A stretch of DNA of 64,000 nucleotides from assembly GCA_025163595.1 (NCBI GenBank), contig CP104100.1, forward strand, positions 3,286,001-3,350,000. The letters run 5' to 3'. The stretch comes from Phaeobacter sp. G2. GTDB lineage: Bacteria > Pseudomonadota > Alphaproteobacteria > Rhodobacterales > Rhodobacteraceae. Both the position numbers and the translations under genes were made by a program. Position 1 is the stretch's first letter. Every line of letters starts with the position of its first letter. The notes under the pieces were generated by a model. It did no database searches. It was not told the DNA's origin and was given only the letters and a program-made list of their open reading frames with translations. Positions 27,224-37,073 of the stretch are shown here, piece after piece.

Positions 27224-28536
27224 CAGTCAGCAAAGGGGTCGGTCACCAGAATGGTGTCGTCCCGCTCCGGGCTGGTAGAGAGCAATGCCACCGGGCATTC
27301 AATCAGCTCTTCCACACGTTTTACATATTTGATGGCATTGGCAGGCAGATCGTTCCAGCTGCGCGCGCCCTCAGTGGATTCAGACCAGCCGGGCATTTCC
27401 TCGTAGATCGGGGTGCAGCGCGCCTGCTGATCAGCAGCGGTGGGCAGATAGTCCAGACGGGTGCCGTCCAGATCATAGGCGACACAGATCTTCAGGGTTT
27501 CAAACCCATCCAGCACGTCCAGTTTGGTCAGCGAGATGCCAGTGATGCCCGAGGTGGCACAGGTCTGGCGCACCAGACAGGCATCAAACCAGCCACAGCG
27601 ACGCTGACGGCCCGTGGTGGTGCCAAATTCATGGCCGCGGGTTCCCAGACGGTCCCCATCGGTGTCAGGTTTGCCATCGGCATTCAGCAGCTCGGTCGGG
27701 AACGGGCCTTCGCCCACGCGGGTGGTATAGGCTTTGACGATCCCCAGCACATAATCAATCGAGCCCGGACCGATGCCGACACCGGTGGCGGCCTGACCTG
27801 CAATCACATTTGACGAGGTGACAAAGGGATAGGTGCCAAAATCAATGTCCAGCAACGCGCCCTGGGCGCCTTCAAACAGGATCCGTTTGCCTGCTTTGCG
27901 CTTTTCATTCAGCACTTTCCACACTGGGGCGGCAAATTTAAGGATCGCGGGCGCAACCGCGCGCAGCTGGGCAATCAGCGCATCGCGGTCAACCGGCTCA
28001 AAACCCAGACCTTTGCGCAGCGGATCATGGTGCTGCAGGGCGCGGTCAACGCGGGCCTCAAGTGTGGCCTCATCGGCCAGATCGGCAACCCGGATGGCAC
28101 GGCGGCCAACCTTGTCTTCATAGGCGGGGCCGATACCACGCCCGGTGGTGCCGATTTTGGTACCCTTGGAAGCGGCCTCTTCGCGGGCGCGGTCCAGCTC
28201 ACCATGGATCGGCAGAATCAACGGCGTGTTCTCGGCGATCATCAGGGTTTCGGGGCTGATATCCACGCCCTGCGCCTGCACGGTTTCGATCTCTTTCAGC
28301 AGGTGCCATGGGTCCAGAACCACACCATTGCCGATCACGCTCAGCTTGCCACCACGGACAACCCCCGAGGGCAGCGCGTGCAGCTTGTAAACTTTGCTGT
28401 CAATGACCAGCGTATGGCCGGCATTGTGACCGCCCTGAAAACGCGCAATCACATCGGCGCGTTCGCTGAGCCAGTCAACGATCTTGCCTTTTCCTTCATC
28501 GCCCCATTGGGCGCCGACTACCACGACATTGGCCAT
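27223..28536 (-). CDS. purA: Adenylosuccinate synthase
   Basis: A 437-residue GTP-dependent enzyme making adenylosuccinate from IMP and aspartate. It starts with [18 protein letters not shown] (4-21), the family P-loop, followed by [25 protein letters not shown], and [14 protein letters not shown]. It is slightly longer than the usual 430 residues at the C-terminus. The downstream DUF2842 gene is coupled. Confidence 0.97.
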   Translation of the reverse strand: MANVVVVGAQWGDEGKGKIVDWLSERADVIARFQGGHNAGHTLVIDSKVYKLHALPSGVVRGGKLSVIGNGVVLDPWHLLKEIETVQAQGVDISPETLMIAENTPLILPIHGELDRAREEAASKGTKIGTTGRGIGPAYEDKVGRRAIRVADLADEATLEARVDRALQHHDPLRKGLGFEPVDRDALIAQLRAVAPAILKFAAPVWKVLNEKRKAGKRILFEGAQGALLDIDFGTYPFVTSSNVIAGQAATGVGIGPGSIDYVLGIVKAYTTRVGEGPFPTELLNADGKPDTDGDRLGTRGHEFGTTTGRQRRCGWFDACLVRQTCATSGITGISLTKLDVLDGFETLKICVAYDLDGTRLDYLPTAADQQARCTPIYEEMPGWSESTEGARSWNDLPANAIKYVKRVEELIECPVALLSTSPERDDTILVTDPFAD

Positions 28537-28676
28537 CTCAGGTCCTTTGTATGCTGGTTAGAATGTATGCTGGTGGAAACCAGAGCCCCGTATAGCGATG
28601 CCGCGTCCGCGAGGAAACCGTTAAATCGACGCAGACCCGTTACATTCGAGCAAGACCCATGATGCAAGGGCCAGGA

Positions 28677-29009
28677 TCAACGCGGCAGATGCACAGGTTC
28701 GCCGTGCGGCGTGCTCAGATAGGCCTCTTCCCAGTCGCGCCGCACCAAAGCAACCTCTTGCGGACTGGCATTGCCAGCCTCTGCAAGAATCGCCTCCAGC
28801 GTTTCCAGCCAAGCGTTGAAATAGTCGGCGCCACCATCCAGTTCCCGGCTCAGCCCATTGCGGCGCAGGGTTGCAGAAAACTGCGCAACCCATTCCGCCC
28901 AGCTAAACCGCCCCGCCTCATTCAATGAAACCGTGAGCGCAAAGACCTGCGCATGCCAGGGTTCTAGAAAGACCGGCTCGGGCGCCGAGTGGCTGATGCA
29001 ATCGCTCAT
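28677..29009 (-). CDS. Nitrile hydratase activator (accessory) protein
   Basis: A 110-residue protein resembling the small nitrile hydratase activators that help put cobalt into the alpha subunit. The helices PWHAQVFALTVSLNEAGRFSWAEWVAQF and DYFNAWLETLEAILAE mirror those of the beta subunit N-terminal half, from which the family is derived. The ATG at 29009 overlaps the beta-subunit stop in ATGA. It is last in a three-gene operon. A nickel/cobalt transporter gene is not seen next to it. Confidence 0.9.
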   Translation of the reverse strand: MSDCISHSAPEPVFLEPWHAQVFALTVSLNEAGRFSWAEWVAQFSATLRRNGLSRELDGGADYFNAWLETLEAILAEAGNASPQEVALVRRDWEEAYLSTPHGEPVHLPR

Positions 29010-29701
29010 ATCTGCGCCCCCGGCTCCAGCGGTTGCAGATAGCTTTGCCACAGATCCAGCACCACCTCATCATGGGGGTGTTCCGGATGCGCCCAAAGCT
29101 CTGACGCAGGGAAGGCCACCGCATAAAGCGGCTCTGGTGCTTCACCCAGCCCATGGGCATTGCTGTCCGGCAATACATGGGTGCCGTGTTGGCGCAGAAT
29201 CTGACCACAGGCGCCGGCTGCATAGTCTGGCAGGCGGGTGTGACCACCATCCACCAGGGCGCTGCCACCGGGATGGCGGGTTTTCACCCGCTCACCGGGC
29301 GCAAAAATCGGCGCGATAGCGCTGGGGCGATTGGCGGGGCCGCCCTTGGCCAGAACCGCCGCCACGGCCTCCGCCCTGAGCGCCGCTGAGGCCAGCGCAT
29401 GCAACCCCTCCCCGCTGTGACCTTGCAGATCTTCACGGGTCAGCACCCCGGTCTCAACCAGCAGATCCGCCAGCGCCGAGATCCATTTCTCATAATAGGA
29501 GAATCGGGTGTAATCCTTGGGCGACAGGCGTTCCCGGGCATGGCGCGAGACATCAATGTTCCATTTTCCCAAGGCGCCGCAGGCCAGGGTGACGGCGAGA
29601 GCGCGGGCGTGCCAGTCTGTTGCAAAGATCGGCGCATCCGGGGCGTCCGGCACCACGGCGCCATCGCCGAATCGCCCGCCCATATCGTGCAGGCGGCTCA
29701 T
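29006..29701 (-). CDS. Nitrile hydratase subunit beta
   Basis: 231 residues, the non-metal subunit of nitrile hydratase, which hydrates nitriles to amides. The start [13 protein letters not shown] is the normal beta-subunit opening, and the C-terminal SH3-like part has [10 protein letters not shown] and [10 protein letters not shown], followed by the [19 protein letters not shown] end. The ATG at 29701 overlaps the alpha-subunit stop in ATGA. Confidence 0.95.
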   Translation of the reverse strand: MSRLHDMGGRFGDGAVVPDAPDAPIFATDWHARALAVTLACGALGKWNIDVSRHARERLSPKDYTRFSYYEKWISALADLLVETGVLTREDLQGHSGEGLHALASAALRAEAVAAVLAKGGPANRPSAIAPIFAPGERVKTRHPGGSALVDGGHTRLPDYAAGACGQILRQHGTHVLPDSNAHGLGEAPEPLYAVAFPASELWAHPEHPHDEVVLDLWQSYLQPLEPGAQI

Positions 29702-30360
29702 GTAAGATCGCCGCCGTTTAAATCACCGCCTTTTAGATCACCGGCGCCTCTGGGCGCAGTGGCCAGCGCGGTGCCAATCATCGAATCGCGGGACACCAGC
29801 GCGGCAAGCGCGTCTTCATCCAGCCCCTCGCTGCCAGCCGGGCGCATGGGCAGCACCAGATAGCGGACCTCTGCGGTGGAATCCCAGACCCGCACCGCGG
29901 TCTCGCTGGGCAGGGTCACGCCAAAATCAGCCAGCACCTTACGGGGTTCACGCACGGCGCGGGCACGATAGGCATCGGATTTATACCACCCCGGCGGGAT
30001 GCCCAACAGCGGCCACGGGTAACAGCTGCACAGTGTACAGACGACCATATTATGCCGCTCAGGCCTGTTCTCGACGACCACCATATGTTCGCCCTGGCGC
30101 CCATAATAGCCAAGCTCGGCCAGAACCGGATCTGCATCTGCAAGCAGTGCTGCCTTGAACGCCGGGTCGCTCCAGGCGCGGGCAACAACGCGGGCGCCGT
30201 TTTGTGGGCCGATCTTGTTTTGATAGGTATCGATGATTTCATCCAGCGCAGCCGGATCAATCAGCCCCTTGCGGGTAAGAATCGTTTCCAGTGCTTTGAC
30301 CCGCAAAGCAGGGTCAGAAGGCAGAACGGCGTGCGGGTGGTCAGAATGATCATGAGGCAT
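29698..30360 (-). CDS. Nitrile hydratase subunit alpha, cobalt type
   Basis: 220 residues. The metal-binding claw VCTLCSC is at 107-113 (Cys108, Cys111, Cys113), with Thr in the third place as in cobalt-type enzymes; iron-type enzymes have Ser there. In the active enzyme two of these cysteines are oxidised. The N-terminal PHDHSDHPH is His-rich. I chose the ATG at 30360; the frame is open to a GTG at 30420. First gene of an alpha-beta-activator operon, the order of low-molecular-mass Co enzymes. No amidase gene follows. Confidence 0.95.
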   Translation of the reverse strand: MPHDHSDHPHAVLPSDPALRVKALETILTRKGLIDPAALDEIIDTYQNKIGPQNGARVVARAWSDPAFKAALLADADPVLAELGYYGRQGEHMVVVENRPERHNMVVCTLCSCYPWPLLGIPPGWYKSDAYRARAVREPRKVLADFGVTLPSETAVRVWDSTAEVRYLVLPMRPAGSEGLDEDALAALVSRDSMIGTALATAPRGAGDLKGGDLNGGDLT

Positions 30361-30545
30361 GAGCGCAGCCTGCCCCAGCGCCCGCGCCCGCGTCCAGTCA
30401 CTTTTCTTCTGTTTCCCCACAGTTTTACCGGGCTTGTTCCCCCTCCGCTCCCGCTCTGAACCAACAATCGAAACTGAGCCCTTGCCCCTGTCGGCATTCT
30501 TGCCTATTTACCGCCCGATAGTTTAGCCAACAGCCGCAGGAACCT

Positions 30546-30917
30546 ATGGAAAACGTTGTTCTCATCATCCATCTTCTCTTGGCTCTTGGCCTAATTGCCG
30601 TGGTGCTGTTGCAGCGCTCCGAAGGCGGGGGCCTGGGTATGGGCAGCGGCGGCGGTGGCGGGGCCATGTCTGGCCGCTCTGCAGCGACCGCTCTGGGCAA
30701 AGTGACCTGGATCCTCGCGATCTGCTTTATCTGCACCTCGATCACCCTGACCGTACTGGCCGCGCAGAAATCCGCTGGATCTTCGGTTGCCGATGGCATC
30801 GTGCCTGCCGCGACTGAAACAGGTGATGCGCCGGAAGCACCAATCGCGCCGCTGGGCAGCGATCTGTTGCCGCCAGCCGAAGGTGACAATGCGCCGCTGG
30901 TTCCCAGCGCCGACTAA
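30546..30917 (+). CDS. secG: Preprotein translocase subunit SecG
   Basis: A 123-residue small Sec translocon subunit with two hydrophobic segments (about 3-22 and 55-75) joined by the Gly-rich GGLGMGSGGGGGAMSGRSA loop. The VVLLQRSEGGGLG region is family-typical. The hydrophilic tail rich in Ala and Pro is usual in alphaproteobacteria. A GC-rich hairpin follows, then pyrG in the same direction. Confidence 0.93.
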   Translation: MENVVLIIHLLLALGLIAVVLLQRSEGGGLGMGSGGGGGAMSGRSAATALGKVTWILAICFICTSITLTVLAAQKSAGSSVADGIVPAATETGDAPEAPIAPLGSDLLPPAEGDNAPLVPSAD

Positions 30918-30942
30918 CACCTACAAGACCTAGAATTCTGAG

Positions 30943-30976
30943 AGAGAACCGTAACAGCATCTTGCGGTTCTCTTGC
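30943..30976 (+). terminator. Hairpin after secG
   Basis: AGAGAACCG at 30943-30951 pairs perfectly with 30965-30973. The loop is 13 bases and the T-run is only two bases, so it may be a weak terminator or an RNA-stability element in the secG-pyrG gap. Confidence 0.5.
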
Positions 30977-31005
30977 GCATGTCGCGCGAATCCTTTATAT
31001 GTGTA

Positions 31006-31068
31006 GCCCCGTGGTGCAGCGGTTTTTCACAACCGCCGGGCAGCTATTTTCTGACTTCTCACGGGGGC
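31006..31068 (+). promoter_or_regulatory. Structured leader directly upstream of pyrG
   Basis: GCCCCGTG (31006-31013) can pair with CACGGGGGC (31060-31068, one bulge), enclosing a perfect 6-bp hairpin GCGGTT/AACCGC (31019-31024 with 31031-31036). The outer stem ends 12 bases before the pyrG ATG, so it could limit access to the ribosome binding site. I see no matching known riboswitch. Confidence 0.4.
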
Positions 31069-31080
31069 AGCCGAACACTC

Positions 31081-32724
31081 ATGGCGCGTTTCATCTTTAT
31101 CACTGGTGGTGTGGTTTCATCGCTTGGCAAGGGCTTGGCGTCCGCCGCTCTTGGGGCTCTTTTGCAGGCGCGTGGCTATTCCGTCCGCCTGCGCAAACTG
31201 GACCCCTATCTTAACGTCGACCCCGGCACCATGAGCCCCTTCGAACATGGCGAAGTCTTTGTTACCGATGACGGTGCCGAGACCGATCTGGATCTGGGCC
31301 ATTACGAACGCTTTACCGGCGTACCTGCGCGCAAGACCGACTCGATCTCGTCCGGGCGCGTCTACACCAATGTGCTGGAGAAGGAGCGTCGCGGCGACTA
31401 CCTGGGCAAAACCATTCAGGTGATCCCGCATGTGACCAATGAAATCAAAGACTTCATCTCGATTGGCGAAGATGAGGTTGATTTTATGCTCTGCGAAATC
31501 GGCGGCACCGTTGGCGACATCGAAGGCCTGCCTTTCTTTGAAGCCATTCGCCAGTTCAGCCAGGATAAGCCGCGCGGCCAGTGCCTGTTCATGCACCTCA
31601 CCCTGCTGCCCTATATCAAGGCCAGCGGCGAGCTGAAGACCAAGCCAACCCAGCACTCGGTCAAGGAGCTGCGCTCCATCGGTCTGGCGCCGGATCTGCT
31701 GGTCTGCCGCTCTGAGGGGCCGATCCCGAAGAAAGAGCGCGAAAAGCTGGCGCTGTTCTGCAACGTACGCCCGGATGCGGTGATTGCAGCCCAGGATCTG
31801 AAATCCATCTACGAGGCCCCCCTGGCCTATCACCGCGAAGGTATGGATCAGGCGGTTCTGGATGCCTTTGGCATTTCCCCGGCGCCAAAACCAAACCTGG
31901 CCCGTTGGGAAGATGTGGCAGATCGTATCTACAACCCTGAAGGCGAAGTTCGGGTTGCCATCGTTGGCAAATACACCCAGCTGGAAGATGCCTATAAATC
32001 CATCGCCGAGGCGCTGACCCATGGCGGCATGTCCAACCGGGTGAAGGTCAAGATCGAATGGGTCGATGCCGAGCTATTTGACCGCGAGGACGCCACCCCG
32101 CACCTGCAGGGCTTTCATGCGATTCTGGTGCCTGGCGGCTTTGGCGAACGCGGCACCGAGGGCAAGATCAAAGCCGCGCAATACGCCCGCGAGCACAAAG
32201 TACCCTATCTGGGCATTTGCCTTGGCATGCAGATGGCGGTCATCGAGGCCGCCCGCAATGTCGCCGGCATCGCCGAGGCCGGATCGGAAGAATTCGACCA
32301 CGAGGCAGGCAAAAAGCGGTTTGAACCCGTTGTCTATCACCTGAAAGAATGGGTGCAGGGCAATCACAAGGTTCAGCGCAAGGCCGATGACGACAAGGGC
32401 GGCACCATGCGTCTGGGCGCCTATGACGCCACCCTGACCGAGGGCTCCCATGTGGCCAGCGTCTATGGCAGCACCCATATCGAGGAACGCCATCGCCACC
32501 GCTATGAGGTCGACACCAAATACAAAGAACAGCTGGAAGCATGCGGTTTGAATTTCTCTGGCATGTCACCTGATGGCCGCCTGCCGGAAATCGTGGAATG
32601 GAGCGATCACCCTTGGTTCATTGGCGTTCAGTTCCACCCCGAGCTGAAATCCAAACCCTTTGCCCCACATCCGCTGTTTGACGGCTTTGTGCGCGCCGCA
32701 AAAGAAGCCTCGCGCCTAGTCTGA
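31081..32724 (+). CDS. pyrG: CTP synthase
   Basis: A 547-residue enzyme that converts UTP to CTP with glutamine or ammonia. The N-terminal synthetase domain opens with [20 protein letters not shown] (2-21) and holds the [20 protein letters not shown] segment. The C-terminal class I glutaminase has its catalytic Cys380 in GICLGMQ and His-Glu in the FHPE near 526. I chose the ATG at 31081, which fits the family; the open frame starts at 30973. A terminator follows. Confidence 0.97.
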   Translation: MARFIFITGGVVSSLGKGLASAALGALLQARGYSVRLRKLDPYLNVDPGTMSPFEHGEVFVTDDGAETDLDLGHYERFTGVPARKTDSISSGRVYTNVLEKERRGDYLGKTIQVIPHVTNEIKDFISIGEDEVDFMLCEIGGTVGDIEGLPFFEAIRQFSQDKPRGQCLFMHLTLLPYIKASGELKTKPTQHSVKELRSIGLAPDLLVCRSEGPIPKKEREKLALFCNVRPDAVIAAQDLKSIYEAPLAYHREGMDQAVLDAFGISPAPKPNLARWEDVADRIYNPEGEVRVAIVGKYTQLEDAYKSIAEALTHGGMSNRVKVKIEWVDAELFDREDATPHLQGFHAILVPGGFGERGTEGKIKAAQYAREHKVPYLGICLGMQMAVIEAARNVAGIAEAGSEEFDHEAGKKRFEPVVYHLKEWVQGNHKVQRKADDDKGGTMRLGAYDATLTEGSHVASVYGSTHIEERHRHRYEVDTKYKEQLEACGLNFSGMSPDGRLPEIVEWSDHPWFIGVQFHPELKSKPFAPHPLFDGFVRAAKEASRLV

Positions 32725-32759
32725 TCCGCGCGCAGACAGTGTGCTGACAGTGTGACATT

Positions 32760-32792
32760 AAAAACGGGCCCTCTATTGAGGCCCGTTTTTGC
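32760..32792 (+). terminator. Intrinsic terminator of pyrG
   Basis: AAAAACGGGCC (32760-32770) pairs perfectly with GGCCCGTTTTT (32780-32790); the stem ends in the T-run. It lies 36 bases after the pyrG stop. Confidence 0.9.
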
Positions 32793-32943
32793 ATTCTGTC
32801 AGGCGATTGGCCGCGGCTTTGCCCTGATGAGCATAAAACCCCAACCGTTAGCGCAAGCGCATGCAGCCACAACTTGTTTCTTGTGACAGGCACGCTATAG
32901 ACAGGGCCAGATTAGAAACGATTTTTCGCGGAGAGACCGGATC

Positions 32944-33840
32944 ATGGCGCAAGAGATTAACCAGGAACAGTTTGACCGTATCGCCAATGGCGGCGGCTTT
33001 ATTGCAGCACTGGATCAATCCGGCGGTTCAACCCCAAAGGCGCTTGGCCTCTATGGCGTCACCGAAGACGCCTATTCCAACGACGAAGAAATGTTTGGCG
33101 AGATCCAGAAGATGCGCGCCCGTATCATCTGCTCTCCCGATTTCAGCTCGGGCAAGATCCTGGGCGCGATCCTGTTTGAAAAAACCATGGATAACGCCAT
33201 CGACGGCACCCCTGTGCCCACCTACCTGTGGGAAAAATGCGGCGTTGTGCCTTTCCTCAAGGTCGACAAAGGCCTGGCAGATGAAGCCGACGGTGTGCAG
33301 ATGATGAAACCAATGCCCGACCTTGACGCGCTGCTGTCGCGCGCCGTGGAAAAAGGCATTTTTGGCACCAAGATGCGCTCGGTTGTCAAAGAGGCCAACC
33401 CGCAGGGCATCAAGACTGTAGTGGCGCAGCAGTTCGAAGTCGGTAAGCAGATCGCAGCCGCAGGCCTGGTGCCAATCATCGAACCAGAGGTCGACATCAA
33501 CTCCCCCACCAAAGGCGAGGCCGAAATCTTCCTCAAGGCAGAGATCAAAGACCAGCTCGACGCCCTGCCCGAGGGCACCAAGGTCTCGCTGAAGCTGACC
33601 ATCCCCAATGAGGCCGGTCTGTATGATTCGCTGGCGGATCACCCTGCCGTGGTACGCGTTGTGGCCCTGTCCGGTGGCTACAGCACCGATGACGCCTGCG
33701 AAAAACTGTCCAAGAACAGCAAAATGATCGCCTCTTTCAGCCGCGCGCTGACCGAAGGGCTGAATGTCGCCATGTCCGACGAAGAATACAACGCGGCATT
33801 GGGATCCAACATCGAAAAGATCTACCAATCCTCGCTGTAA
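32944..33840 (+). CDS. Class I fructose-bisphosphate aldolase
   Basis: A 298-residue Schiff-base aldolase that splits fructose 1,6-bisphosphate in glycolysis and forms it in gluconeogenesis. The opening [19 protein letters not shown] (about 17-35), [22 protein letters not shown] and SLKLTIPNE are close to the small class I enzyme known from Staphylococcus carnosus and some proteobacteria. The start follows a GAGAGACCGGATC stretch. It is transcribed alone with a strong terminator behind it. Confidence 0.95.
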   Translation: MAQEINQEQFDRIANGGGFIAALDQSGGSTPKALGLYGVTEDAYSNDEEMFGEIQKMRARIICSPDFSSGKILGAILFEKTMDNAIDGTPVPTYLWEKCGVVPFLKVDKGLADEADGVQMMKPMPDLDALLSRAVEKGIFGTKMRSVVKEANPQGIKTVVAQQFEVGKQIAAAGLVPIIEPEVDINSPTKGEAEIFLKAEIKDQLDALPEGTKVSLKLTIPNEAGLYDSLADHPAVVRVVALSGGYSTDDACEKLSKNSKMIASFSRALTEGLNVAMSDEEYNAALGSNIEKIYQSSL

Positions 33841-33883
33841 GCAGTGCAGCGCAGGCTACTGCACGACTGGCCCACAGGTTTCA

Positions 33884-33912
33884 GGTCGCCCCATCGGGGC
33901 GGCCTTTTTTTT
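33884..33912 (+). terminator. Intrinsic terminator of the aldolase gene
   Basis: GGTCGCCCC pairs with GGGGCGGCC around a three-base loop (33884-33904), followed by eight T. Confidence 0.9.
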
Positions 33913-34019
33913 ATCCTCTTTTCCCTGTGCCACCAGGGATCACCCCATCAAGCGGTAACGCAGTGCAAGGCCACTCAACACTGGCCGCGTGGCGTGGCCT
34001 AGAAAAAGACACCAGAAAA

Positions 34020-34925
34020 TTATGATCCGGTCTCATCCTCAGAACGCGCAAAAATCTCTGTTAGCCAATCCTCGAACAGCTGCACTTCGGGCCTAAGCGG
34101 CCCACGTGCCGGTCGGCGGATCAGGTAGTGGGATTGCTGAAACGGCATTTCAGGACCGGCAATGGCAATCCCCATGCCCCGCGCGATAGACAACCTGGCA
34201 AAGCGGACCAGTACTGTTGCATGGCCCCCGCCCCCCGCCACCAATTGCAGGGCAGAAACCGTCGTATCCACGGAAAAACGCGCGTGTTCATTGGCATAGG
34301 GCAGCTTATGAGCCGCAAAATAGCGGGCCCAGTGGTCCTCGTAGCCCAGAATATGGATCAGCGGCCCCTGCAGCAGCTCTGCCACAGAACCTGGTCGGGC
34401 GGCGCCGGCGGCGCAGACTGGTACAATGCATTCCTGCGACAGCTGCAGGGCGCTGCCGTCTTCCCAATTGCCATGGCCCAAGCGAATTTCCACATCGGCG
34501 TCGACATCATCGCGCGGTTCTGGCTCGGTCCAGATGTTCGACACCAGCCGAATGTTAATCTCCGGATGGCGTGTGGCAAAATCCGGCAACAGATGCGCCA
34601 ACCATAGCGCTGCGGTGGAGACCGGCACCCGCACTGTCAAGGTCCGCGCCGTCTCAGCCCCAAACAACCGCGTGGTAGAAAGCGAGATATCCCCCAGCGC
34701 CCGGCGGACCGTCAGCGCATAGGCCTGTCCTATTTCGGTCAACTCCAGCCTGCGTGCCTGGCGGTAAAACAGCTTGCTGCCCAGCCGCGCCTCCAACGAG
34801 CGGATATGCAGGCTGACGGCAGTTTGGGTCAGCCCCAGCTCCTGCCCGGTTTCAGTAAAGTTCAACAGCCGCGCTGCCGCCTCGAATGTGCGCAGCCAGG
34901 TCAAATTGGAAAGGCGTTCATCCAT
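34020..34925 (-). CDS. LysR-family regulator (GcvA-like)
   Basis: A 301-residue LysR regulator. The winged helix is at 1-65 (LTWLRTFEAAARLLNFTETGQELGLTQTAVSLHIRSLE), followed by a substrate-binding domain to about 295. The WLRTFEAAAR opening and the RLGHGNWEDGSALQL segment are usual for the GcvA subgroup. It is divergent from the 3-hydroxyisobutyrate-dehydrogenase-like gene across 123 bases, the classical layout of a LysR regulator with its target. The gap contains a CCAAATTTAATTGG element near 34933 that could be its site. Confidence 0.92.
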   Translation of the reverse strand: MDERLSNLTWLRTFEAAARLLNFTETGQELGLTQTAVSLHIRSLEARLGSKLFYRQARRLELTEIGQAYALTVRRALGDISLSTTRLFGAETARTLTVRVPVSTAALWLAHLLPDFATRHPEINIRLVSNIWTEPEPRDDVDADVEIRLGHGNWEDGSALQLSQECIVPVCAAGAARPGSVAELLQGPLIHILGYEDHWARYFAAHKLPYANEHARFSVDTTVSALQLVAGGGGHATVLVRFARLSIARGMGIAIAGPEMPFQQSHYLIRRPARGPLRPEVQLFEDWLTEIFARSEDETGS

Positions 34926-35048
34926 TTATCACCAAATTTAATTGGGTATTTTGGCTCACAAATATCATTTCCCTTTGCCTGCGTCGCCGGATTTCTTTGT
35001 CGTCAGCAATATGCGCGATCGGGCGCGACACGGATCAGGGAGAGTAGA

Positions 35049-35996
35049 ATGAAAGTTGGATTTATTGGCCTGGGTAATGTGGGGGCCAAGCTCTCGGGCT
35101 CCTTGCTGCGCAATGGTATTGACCTCACGGTGCATGATCTGAACCCCGATCTGGTAGCGCAGTTTGTGGCCTGTGGCGCCAAGGCCGGGACCAGCCCCGC
35201 GCAACTGATGCGCGATTGTGATGCCGTGATCACCTGCCTGCCCGCGCCTGCGGCATCGGATGCGGTGATGAAGGAAATGCTGCCCGAGGTGAGCGCTGGC
35301 AAGATCTGGATGGAGATGTCCACCACCGACGAAGCCGAGGTCAAACGCTTGGGCACCATGGTTATTGCAGCGGGTGGCGCGGCGGTGGATTGCCCGGTTT
35401 CTGGCGGCTGCCACCGCGCGGATACCGGCAATATCGCCATCTTTGCCGGTTGTGAGCGCGCCACATTCGAGCGCATCCTGCCCCTGCTGACCACCATGGG
35501 GCGGCGCATCCTGCACACGGGGGAGCTCGGCTCTGCCTCGGTGTTGAAGGTGCTGACCAACTATCTGGCCACGGTACATCTGGTGGCCAATGCCGAGGCC
35601 CTGGTGACGGCAAAGGCCGCCGGCATGGATCTCAACACCGCCTATGAGGCGATCAAGATCAGTTCAGGCAATTCGTTTAGTCATGTCACCGAAAGCCAGG
35701 TCATTTTGAACGGCAGCCGCGATATTTCCTTTACCATGGATCTGGTGAAAAAGGACGTGGGCCTGTTTCAGGAGATCGCCGAGCGCAACAATGTGCCCCT
35801 GGAGATCAGCCCGATGATCGTGCAGATTTTTGAGGATGGCATTGCCAAATACGGCGCGCGCGAACTTTCGCCCAATATCATTCGCCGCCTCGAAGACGCC
35901 ACAGGCCTGTCCATCCTGGCCCCTGGCTTCCCGTCGGAAATGACCGATGACGAACCCGAAGAGCCTGGCTATGAGGTGATCCCCCAGGGCAAATAA
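35049..35996 (+). CDS. 3-hydroxyisobutyrate dehydrogenase-like NAD(P) oxidoreductase
   Basis: A 315-residue beta-hydroxyacid dehydrogenase. The N-terminal Rossmann motif KVGFIGLGNVGAKLSGSL lies at 2-19. The substrate-binding loop is DCPVSGG (about 116-122). The catalytic Lys lies in GSASVLKVLTNYL near 165-170. The all-helical C-terminal domain has SFTMDLVKKDVGL. An acidic tail of about 20 residues follows. Likely substrates are 3-hydroxyisobutyrate, tartronate semialdehyde or similar; which one cannot be told. The ATG at 35049 follows GGGAGAG. Probably controlled by the divergent LysR protein. Confidence 0.9.
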   Translation: MKVGFIGLGNVGAKLSGSLLRNGIDLTVHDLNPDLVAQFVACGAKAGTSPAQLMRDCDAVITCLPAPAASDAVMKEMLPEVSAGKIWMEMSTTDEAEVKRLGTMVIAAGGAAVDCPVSGGCHRADTGNIAIFAGCERATFERILPLLTTMGRRILHTGELGSASVLKVLTNYLATVHLVANAEALVTAKAAGMDLNTAYEAIKISSGNSFSHVTESQVILNGSRDISFTMDLVKKDVGLFQEIAERNNVPLEISPMIVQIFEDGIAKYGARELSPNIIRRLEDATGLSILAPGFPSEMTDDEPEEPGYEVIPQGK

Positions 35997-36048
35997 GGCG
36001 CAGGATAACGCATGCGCTGAACCTGAGGCTGATTCGGTAGAGGAAAAG

Positions 36049-36088
36049 GCGGCGGCGTCAGGGGGTTGACGCCGCCGCTTTCGTCTTC
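36049..36088 (+). terminator. Terminator of the oxidoreductase gene
   Basis: GCGGCGGCGTCA (36049-36060) pairs perfectly with 36067-36078, followed by TTTCGTCTT. Confidence 0.8.
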
Positions 36089-36113
36089 ATCCCTTTCGGG
36101 GAAGGGAGAGACG

Positions 36114-36141
36114 TCAAAACAGTCTGGGAGGGAGGACTGTT
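36114..36141 (-). terminator. Probable terminator of the crotonase gene
   Basis: On the minus strand AACAGTC (36141-36135) pairs with GACTGTT (36124-36118), followed by TTG. It lies 26 bases after the crotonase stop. Confidence 0.55.
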
Positions 36142-36166
36142 AAAACTCATATAGGTCGACCCGGAG

Positions 36167-36952
36167 CTATTTAAAGACCGGAGCGCGTTTTTGCATTTGC
36201 GCGGCGATCACTTCCATTTGTTCGGGTTTGCCGATCAACTTGACCTGTTCGGCACTCTCGCGCAGCAGCACTTCGGCTTGCGAGGCACCGGATTCCGCAT
36301 ATTCAATCATCCGTTTGGCGGCGCGCATGGCGGTTGGTCCCTTGCCCGCGATTTCTGTCGCCAGGGCCTGGGCGGCAGCCAGGGGATCGTCTGAGATGGA
36401 GGTCACCATCCCCCAGTCCGCAGCCTGCTGCGCAGAGATCGGCGTCGCCGTATAGGTCAGCTGGCGCAGCACATCAGAGCGCACCAATTTGGGCAACAGC
36501 GCCATGCCGCCCATATCGGGGATGAGCCCCCATTTCATTTCCATCACTGCCAGTTTGGTGTCGGGGGCGGCAATGCGGATATCGGCGCCCAGCGCCAGTT
36601 GCAAACCGCCGCCATAGGTGGCCCCCTGCAGGGCTGCAATCACCGGGATTTCCAGGCGGCGCCAGATCATCGATACCGCCTGCATCTCATTGGCATCGTG
36701 GTGGCTGCGCTCCATCAGCCAGGTCTCTGGATCAGACTGGCCCATCGACATGAAACTCATCAGGTCCAGCCCGGCGCAAAAGCTCTTGCCCTCGCCCGAC
36801 AGCACCACCGCCCGCGCGTCCGAGTCCGCCACCTGCGCACCAGCGGCCAGGATGCCCTTGACCATGGCATCATCCAAGGCATTCATCTTGTCACCCCGCG
36901 TCAGCGTGACATGGGCAATATGATCTTTGATCTCTACGGAAACCCGCGCCAT
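36167..36952 (-). CDS. Enoyl-CoA hydratase/isomerase (crotonase) family protein
   Basis: A 261-residue crotonase-fold enzyme. The first oxyanion-hole segment is SGEGKSFCAGLDLMSFMSMG (about 51-70) and the second is ALQGATYGGGLQLALGADIR (about 110-129). The usual catalytic Glu region reads MEMKWGLIPDMGGMALLPKL, where the Glu of classical hydratases near the PDMGG motif is not obvious, so the reaction (hydratase, isomerase, hydrolase) is open. It is transcribed alone; an SMP-30-like gene lies upstream on the same strand, 121 bases away. Confidence 0.9.
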   Translation of the reverse strand: MARVSVEIKDHIAHVTLTRGDKMNALDDAMVKGILAAGAQVADSDARAVVLSGEGKSFCAGLDLMSFMSMGQSDPETWLMERSHHDANEMQAVSMIWRRLEIPVIAALQGATYGGGLQLALGADIRIAAPDTKLAVMEMKWGLIPDMGGMALLPKLVRSDVLRQLTYTATPISAQQAADWGMVTSISDDPLAAAQALATEIAGKGPTAMRAAKRMIEYAESGASQAEVLLRESAEQVKLIGKPEQMEVIAAQMQKRAPVFK

Positions 36953-37018
36953 TGTGGCACCTCCAGACTATTTCATTTGCGCCAGACTGCCCCGATTGCT
37001 GCCTGTGATCCAGCCTAA

Positions 37019-37042
37019 CGCCGGGGCAAAGCAGCCCCGGCG
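37019..37042 (-). terminator. GC-rich hairpin after the SMP-30-like gene
   Basis: CGCCGGGGC (37019-37027) pairs perfectly with 37034-37042. It follows the SMP-30-like gene on the minus strand; there is no T-run. Confidence 0.45.
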
Positions 37043-37073
37043 CCAGTCAGCTTGGCATCCCATCACGCCCTTA

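Noticed and set aside
31006..31068. A tRNA-like stretch (GCCCCGTGGTGCAGCGGTT) before pyrG
   Set aside because: There is no anticodon arm of the right size, no T-loop consensus and no proper acceptor end. The pairing is better read as a leader structure.
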